64,000 nucleotides of DNA from Lingula anatina (lineage: Eukaryota; Brachiopoda; Lingulata; Lingulida; Lingulidae), in NCBI RefSeq assembly GCF_001039355.2, contig NW_019775385.1:324087-388086 (forward strand), given 5' to 3'. A program made the position numbers and the translations under genes. The notes beneath the pieces are model-generated. The model saw only the letters and a program-made list of their open reading frames with translations. It had not been told where the DNA came from and searched no databases. How positions within the stretch are numbered: position 1 is the stretch's first letter; each line of letters opens with the position of its first letter. Of this stretch, positions 63,401 through 64,000 are shown piece after piece.

Positions 63401-64000
63401 TGAAGGGATGAATCCTGTTCAATAAAGTCTTATATATAAGCACGGGGCAGTATACAGTAGGATAAAATGAGTCTTATTTTTCTCAGCCAGAATAAGTGAT
63501 ATAATTAAGTTAATAGACAGGAATTCAAACTGTGTTTCGTTAGAAACTATCCTTCATAAATGATATATAACGGTACAATACGTACAATGTGACGGATCTG
63601 TAGGATCCTTAATAAAGTTCGCCACAACTTGATTCAACTTATCCTCTTCGTCGAACCTTTTCCTCAAAACAGTCCATCTTAGGTATACACCAGACACTGT
63701 AATAGTGCAGTACATAACCATTTGTATAATAAAACTGACATTTTGCGATTAAAAAACAAACAAACATATGTTCAAAATAACCTCATCACAAAGAAGTAAA
63801 AATAGCAGACCTTGTTTTTTCTTCTTTCAACCGTATTTTAAGTTCAGGAAATTTAGTTACGGTAACAGTTTTTCTCACCATAGGTGAACAGTACTTTCAG
63901 TTTAGGAAATTAAAACTTCCTAAAAACTATATAATATAAATAACAGAAACTACCGAATCTTTTCTTCTTCATTTTGGTAACAACAAATACTTTAATAGAT

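Larger units (their letters stand above)
59205..63696 (-). pseudogene. LLTP-3: vitellogenin/MTP-like gene, 5' part outside the window, frameshifted large exon
   Basis: Visible exons: 63696-63586, 62642-62521, 62139-62053, 61756-60427, 59675-59496 and 59312-59205. All except the large one have exactly the LLTP-1 lengths (111, 122, 87, 180, 108), and all have GT..AG junctions. The large exon is 1330 bases instead of 1329: around 61490-61507 the codons for HLQSGDKNNN are replaced by HLKNRLHK and a stop, a +1 shift with several substitutions. Downstream the frame resumes normally through the RTKR processing site (NSTRTKRGVDH) and the Cys motifs to RAGRC. The window ends about 50 bases before the next upstream exon. 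A 294-base gap interrupts the intron between the large exon and the next one. Its 3' flank is closest to that of LLTP-4. Confidence 0.75.

Noticed and set aside
1-64000. CRISPR arrays, operons, tRNA or rRNA genes
   Set aside because: No regularly spaced repeats with unique spacers, no tRNA cloverleaf or rRNA sequence recognised, and the gene structure is that of an animal.

Overview
The window reads as draft sequence of an invertebrate animal, most likely a mollusc and probably a bivalve. It is AT-rich, has short exons with GT..AG introns, many microsatellites, animal transposon relics and one 294-base assembly gap. The lineage call rests on a receptor ectodomain of a kind I know from bivalve and other lophotrochozoan genomes, so it is an inference. 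I see no bacterial genes, CRISPR, rRNA or tRNA.

Layout. Positions 1-2143 hold the last codons and 3' flank of a plus-strand large lipid transfer protein (LLTP) gene, split by a 1.66 kb Tc1/mariner relic. A LINE relic lies at 5.1-5.7 kb. From 6.77 to 16.39 kb a plus-strand gene encodes a secreted or membrane receptor-like protein with the Cys-rich ectodomain of molluscan methuselah/adhesion-type GPCRs, but it ends after one hydrophobic segment. A 1.3 kb terminal-inverted-repeat element follows it.

From 22.25 kb to the right edge there are three minus-strand, head-to-tail paralogous genes: LLTP-1 (22254-31231), LLTP-2 (37535-47214) and LLTP-3 (59205 to beyond 64000). Coding-exon lengths and phases are nearly identical between copies, so the model can be read base by base. 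It has 13 coding exons and predicts 954 residues: signal peptide, vitellogenin/MTP-type lipid-binding N-terminal half, a conserved R-T-K-R processing site, and a roughly 290-residue Cys-containing beta-rich C-terminal part with a basic Trp-rich tail ending in Cys. LLTP-1 is open throughout. LLTP-2 has an in-frame TAG in its second coding exon. LLTP-3 has a +1 frameshift in its large exon.

The duplicated unit includes about 3 kb of 3' flank (34.6-37.5 kb matches 56.1-59.2 kb, and part matches 1.7-2.1 kb). Upstream of LLTP-2, 47.5-55.8 kb holds at least six diverged copies of the LLTP promoter region; two keep a TATA box plus a putative non-coding first exon with a GTAAGTG donor. Introns and flanks carry a Penelope-like element, nested palindromic MITEs and other TIR elements, and the paralogous empty sites date these insertions after the gene duplications.
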